A stretch of DNA of 64,000 nucleotides from Cordia subcordata (lineage: Eukaryota > Streptophyta > Magnoliopsida > Boraginales > Cordiaceae): assembly GCA_028554755.1 (NCBI GenBank), contig JAPTOF010000025.1:5071501-5135500 (forward strand), given 5' to 3'. The position numbers were made by a program, and so were the translations under genes. Below, one piece after another: positions 61,034 through 64,000 of the stretch (position 1 is the first letter of the stretch; each line of letters begins with the position of its first letter). The notes below the pieces were generated by a model, which had not been told where the DNA came from, ran no database searches, and saw only the letters and a list, made by a program, of their open reading frames with translations.

Positions 61034-63110
61034 ACAATGTAGATTGATATATTTATATCATTTATTGACCAATCTTTTCAATGTAATAGATTAGTATTTT
61101 CCTTTTCAATATACATATTAATATTTTTTTTAATTTATAACTAACACGTGGCAGTATTATAGGAAAAGTAAAATTTGGACGAAATGAATGTGGTTCAACT
61201 ATTTCTACTTTACATATTAATATAGATTGTATAGGGTTAATCATCTTGGTAATCCCCTATCTTTAGTGAGGTTGTCAAATAAGTCTCTATCTTTAGAAGT
61301 GGCACCATTCAGTCTCTTACATTTTATAAATATGTAAATGTTAGTCTTACATTTTATAAATATGTAAATGTTAGTCCTTTTTTGACTTGATGTTATAATT
61401 TGGACTAGTGGCGGATCTAGAAACTCTTTTTATCAAGGCCAATATTAAAATAACAAACTAAATTTTTTTTAAAAGAAATTGATAAAACCATTTACTAATA
61501 TATTATAATTGGACATAATGAAATCTAATATTCTAAAAATAATTAGAGATTATCAAATTTAATATTATAATATTATGCCAAATCAAACCAAATCCAAAAT
61601 TATTATATCATGGGAGATCAAGTTCAAAATTATTAACGGCATATAAATTTAAAAAAATAAAAATAAATAATATACCTTGGATCTTTAATATGTTTGACAA
61701 AAAAGAGTCCTTGTAAAGAGATGACTTAATTCAAGCCAGGCAGTTCATGCTTATTTAGCTAAATCAATTGGGAAGTAATCCTATACGATTTCCAAGAGCC
61801 AATCACTTGCAACTAACACAACTGGCGGACGTCTTTCTCAGGCCACAAGCTTGATTAATGGCCTCTTCTTCTAGTTATCCGGCATCAGTTTGGAGCTAAC
61901 AAAACAAAGAGCATCAAAATTACTAGAAGAAAACGCGAGACGTGCCATTAGAAGAGCCATTGTGGCACTACAAAAAAATTTCTATTCAGCCTGATTTCTA
62001 TGGGTAACGATTTTTTAAGAATAAAATACATGATTGAAATTTTAAGTTAAAAGCTTAAAACCAAATAAGAGTTAGAACAAGATTCTCACTCGATTTCTAT
62101 TCCTAGTAAATGAAAAGACACCCTAAAGCGACCGACAAGCCTAAGTTTTCACAAAGTTTAGCTTAAATTCACTTTGCTCCTATGTTTGCTCGATGTAATG
62201 GGTTTTTTGCTTATAGATTCCTTATGTTTAAATCTAATTACACCGCTAGTCCCTAGATTAAAAAAACTATAATTGAGACCCTTTGTGTTTTTTCCAAAAG
62301 TTAAAAAAATTAAAAATTAAATTTTAGAAAAAGGAAAAATACCCACTACGCCCAACCCTCGGCCACGCCACCCCCGCCACCCCCCAACCCTAGTCTCGCA
62401 ACCCCCACCAACCAAACCCTAACCGCGCCACATGATGATCATGATGATGATGATGAAAGGGGGTGGGATGGAGTGCGACAGGGGTGGGTGGTGATTTTAA
62501 TTTTAAATTTCTTTTGAAATATGATGAAAATTAAAAAATAAAAGAAAACACAGGGAGTGTGTGCAATTAAGGGTAAAAAACGAAACCAAATCGTATTTTT
62601 GGTATGAATTGGACACTTGTTGTCAAAATGGACAGAAATCATGACGAACGGAAGAAACGTGCAACTTTTGAAAAAAACACAAGAAATTTCAATTGTAATT
62701 TCGTAATTTAAGGACTAACAGTGTCTTTATACTTAAACACAATAGATTTATAAACTAAGAAACCCGTACAATCTCTTGTTCACTCAGTTTCTCTCTTCCT
62801 TTCCCGACAACTCTGACATGCACCAAAGAAGCTGAGCCAGAGGGCTTGGTGCCACAAAGGCGTGCAACAAACCATGAGAAAAAAGAGAGTGAAAATTAAA
62901 TTAAACATAAATTTTAAAAAACGTATCCATTTAATTTCTCTGACTATAATGTTTAAATAACCTCCATGTTTAGGTTACAGAAGGAGCGAATTATCTCGAA
63001 TACTCCAGCCATTCGTCAGCATTCCTACCCTTATTTAAAAGAAAACAGAAAGTGACAAAGTAGGATGAACATCCCAACTTTCTGAATATTCAAATAATCA
63101 AATCTAAAAT
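61034..63110. other. AT-rich intergenic DNA with small repeats
   Basis: A 30-bp tandem duplication (TTAGTCTTACATTTTATAAA type) lies at about 61314-61375. A partial hAT-like MITE start (GTGGCGGATCTAG) lies near 61406. A short GAT-type trinucleotide run lies at 62433-62456. No gene was recognised. Confidence 0.5.
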
Positions 63111-63432
63111 ATCAGATGCTAATAAAAAATTACAATAACGAAAAAGACTGATCCTCTGTTTATGAGCTTCACTTCATCTATAAATTGCTACACAACAAAT
63201 ACAAATGGGAGTGGGTAGACATGAAATACGTATTGCACATCAAAAGACATCTAAACCTGGTTTCTATAAGGAAGATTACAAATGAGATTGAATCACACAT
63301 AATGAATTGACCAATGTAAACACGACAATGATGGCGTGATATGTTTCCTTCCACACAAGCATGCTGACCAATCCATCGCAGAGGGGATGAAATCAAGAGT
63401 TACATGAAGGTACCTCTGCTCCATTTCTTCAA
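63111..63432 (-). other. Probable 3' UTR of the GAUT gene
   Basis: Non-coding sequence directly downstream of the stop codon, less AT-extreme than the intergenic DNA beyond it. The polyadenylation site is not evident. Confidence 0.45.
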
Positions 63433-63708
63433 TCACTCGCCCAGTTTGCAGCCGTGAATATAGGGATGATCAAACTTGATATACTTGGTCCAGTATGACC
63501 GATACTTGGTCATGGCTAGCTCTAGCCATGGTTTCATGTTCCCATTGTAGTGGATAACTGCTGCATTCTCAATTTCTGTGCGATCAATGCTCGGATTGTA
63601 ACCCAGACCCAGCACATGCCATGACTTCTCAAGTGGATGAGTAAGCCCATAAAATGTGATCAGTCCTGGAGGCAGAGTTCCAAGCTTCCAGAGAACCCTG
63701 TCTTCGTT
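63433..63708 (-). CDS. GAUT-family galacturonosyltransferase, last exon (partial)
   Basis: The terminal coding exon is on the minus strand, after the acceptor TTGTATTAG at 63709-63717. It begins NEDRVLWKLGTLPPGLITFY in phase 0 and ends HPYIHGCKLGE then TGA: 91 residues. GLTHPLEKSWHVLGLGYNPS and the GT8 motif HYNGNMKPW are hallmarks of GAUT enzymes, Golgi type II membrane proteins that transfer galacturonic acid from UDP-GalA onto homogalacturonan during pectin synthesis. The C-terminus (YWTKYIKFDHPYI) looks closest to the GAUT1-type subgroup, but assignment from this exon alone is tentative. Upstream exons lie beyond the window. Confidence 0.9.
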   Translation of the reverse strand, partial: NEDRVLWKLGTLPPGLITFYGLTHPLEKSWHVLGLGYNPSIDRTEIENAAVIHYNGNMKPWLELAMTKYRSYWTKYIKFDHPYIHGCKLGE

Positions 63709-63910
63709 CTAATACAAAGAAGAAGAAGAAGAAGAATTATATAGAAGAACAGAAAAGGGGAACTCAGGACATTGGGAACAACCCCATCTTCATTCTAATA
63801 CAAAGAAGAAGAATAGTTATATATTTTTTTAAAAAGAAGAAGAAGAAGAAGAAGTTGAAGTAGCAGAAGAGGAAGAAGAAGAAGAAGGGAAAATTAGGAA
63901 CCCAGAACGT
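63702..63910. repeat. Tandem duplication over the GAUT splice acceptor, with (GAA)n
   Basis: The string CTTCGTTCTAATACAAAG with an (AAG)n run, ATTATATA and GGGAACTCAGGACATTGGGA recurs as CTTCATTCTAATACAAAG ... GGAACCCAGAACGTTGGGA from about 63788. The duplication copies the intron end and the first exon bases. The proximal copy (63709-63717) is the one in frame with the exon. Confidence 0.75.
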
Positions 63911-64000
63911 TGGGAACTTGCAACTCCGTTTGTTAACAGTCATTGATTCCGAGTGGCAAATAATCCTCACAAACTAGTATCTCCACAAAGGGAAATAAAA

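Overview
This window is AT-rich nuclear DNA from a flowering plant, most likely a eudicot. It holds intron-containing plant gene families (a GS-OX-like flavin monooxygenase, an HPR3-type hydroxypyruvate reductase and a GAUT pectin glycosyltransferase), long AT-rich introns and layers of plant transposons. There are no operons, CRISPR arrays or rRNA/tRNA genes. Three host genes are supported; most of the rest is nested transposable elements (TEs).

Layout: 1-1514, 3' end of a Ty1/copia element with its 3' LTR. 1515-5070, AT-rich DNA with a compound microsatellite, a non-LTR insertion (3175-4077) and a foldback MITE (4401-4595). 5075-6739, a truncated tandem duplicate of the monooxygenase locus: 5' flank and last exon only, with a 267-bp SMART/TRIM-like retrotransposon at the deletion junction. 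7427-14601, the intact seven-exon monooxygenase locus; its promoter and introns carry MITEs and a GC-rich foreign-looking insert. 14830-16990, a degenerate copia fragment cut by a MITE. 19221-24875, a nearly complete short-LTR copia (AAAGT target duplication) lacking the integrase core and containing a 1.68-kb solo LTR. 26040-32700, a Tat-like Ty3/gypsy remnant: integrase on +, an antisense plant-mobile-domain pseudogene and a 3' LTR; a hAT-like element interrupts the integrase. 33800-47870, nested Helitron-like shells containing a CACTA element (34261-37549), a non-coding LARD (38099-44492, 1.3-kb LTRs) and a hairpin Mutator-type MITE (46855-47329). 49062-50176, a second copy of the non-LTR family. 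50715-52752, the two-exon hydroxypyruvate reductase gene. 53275-55240, nested hAT and Harbinger-type MITEs. 58174-61033, a 2.9-kb inverted repeat whose arms each carry a TATA box and a related ORF pointing inward. 63433-63708, the last exon of a GAUT gene on the minus strand.

The three genes act in unrelated pathways (S-oxygenation-type monooxygenation, photorespiratory 2-hydroxyacid reduction, pectin synthesis) and nothing suggests a cluster. The strongest structural signals are the partial duplication of the monooxygenase, whose paralogous empty sites prove several insertions, and the large inverted repeat at 58-61 kb. All boundaries were read by eye; no alignment or database search was run.
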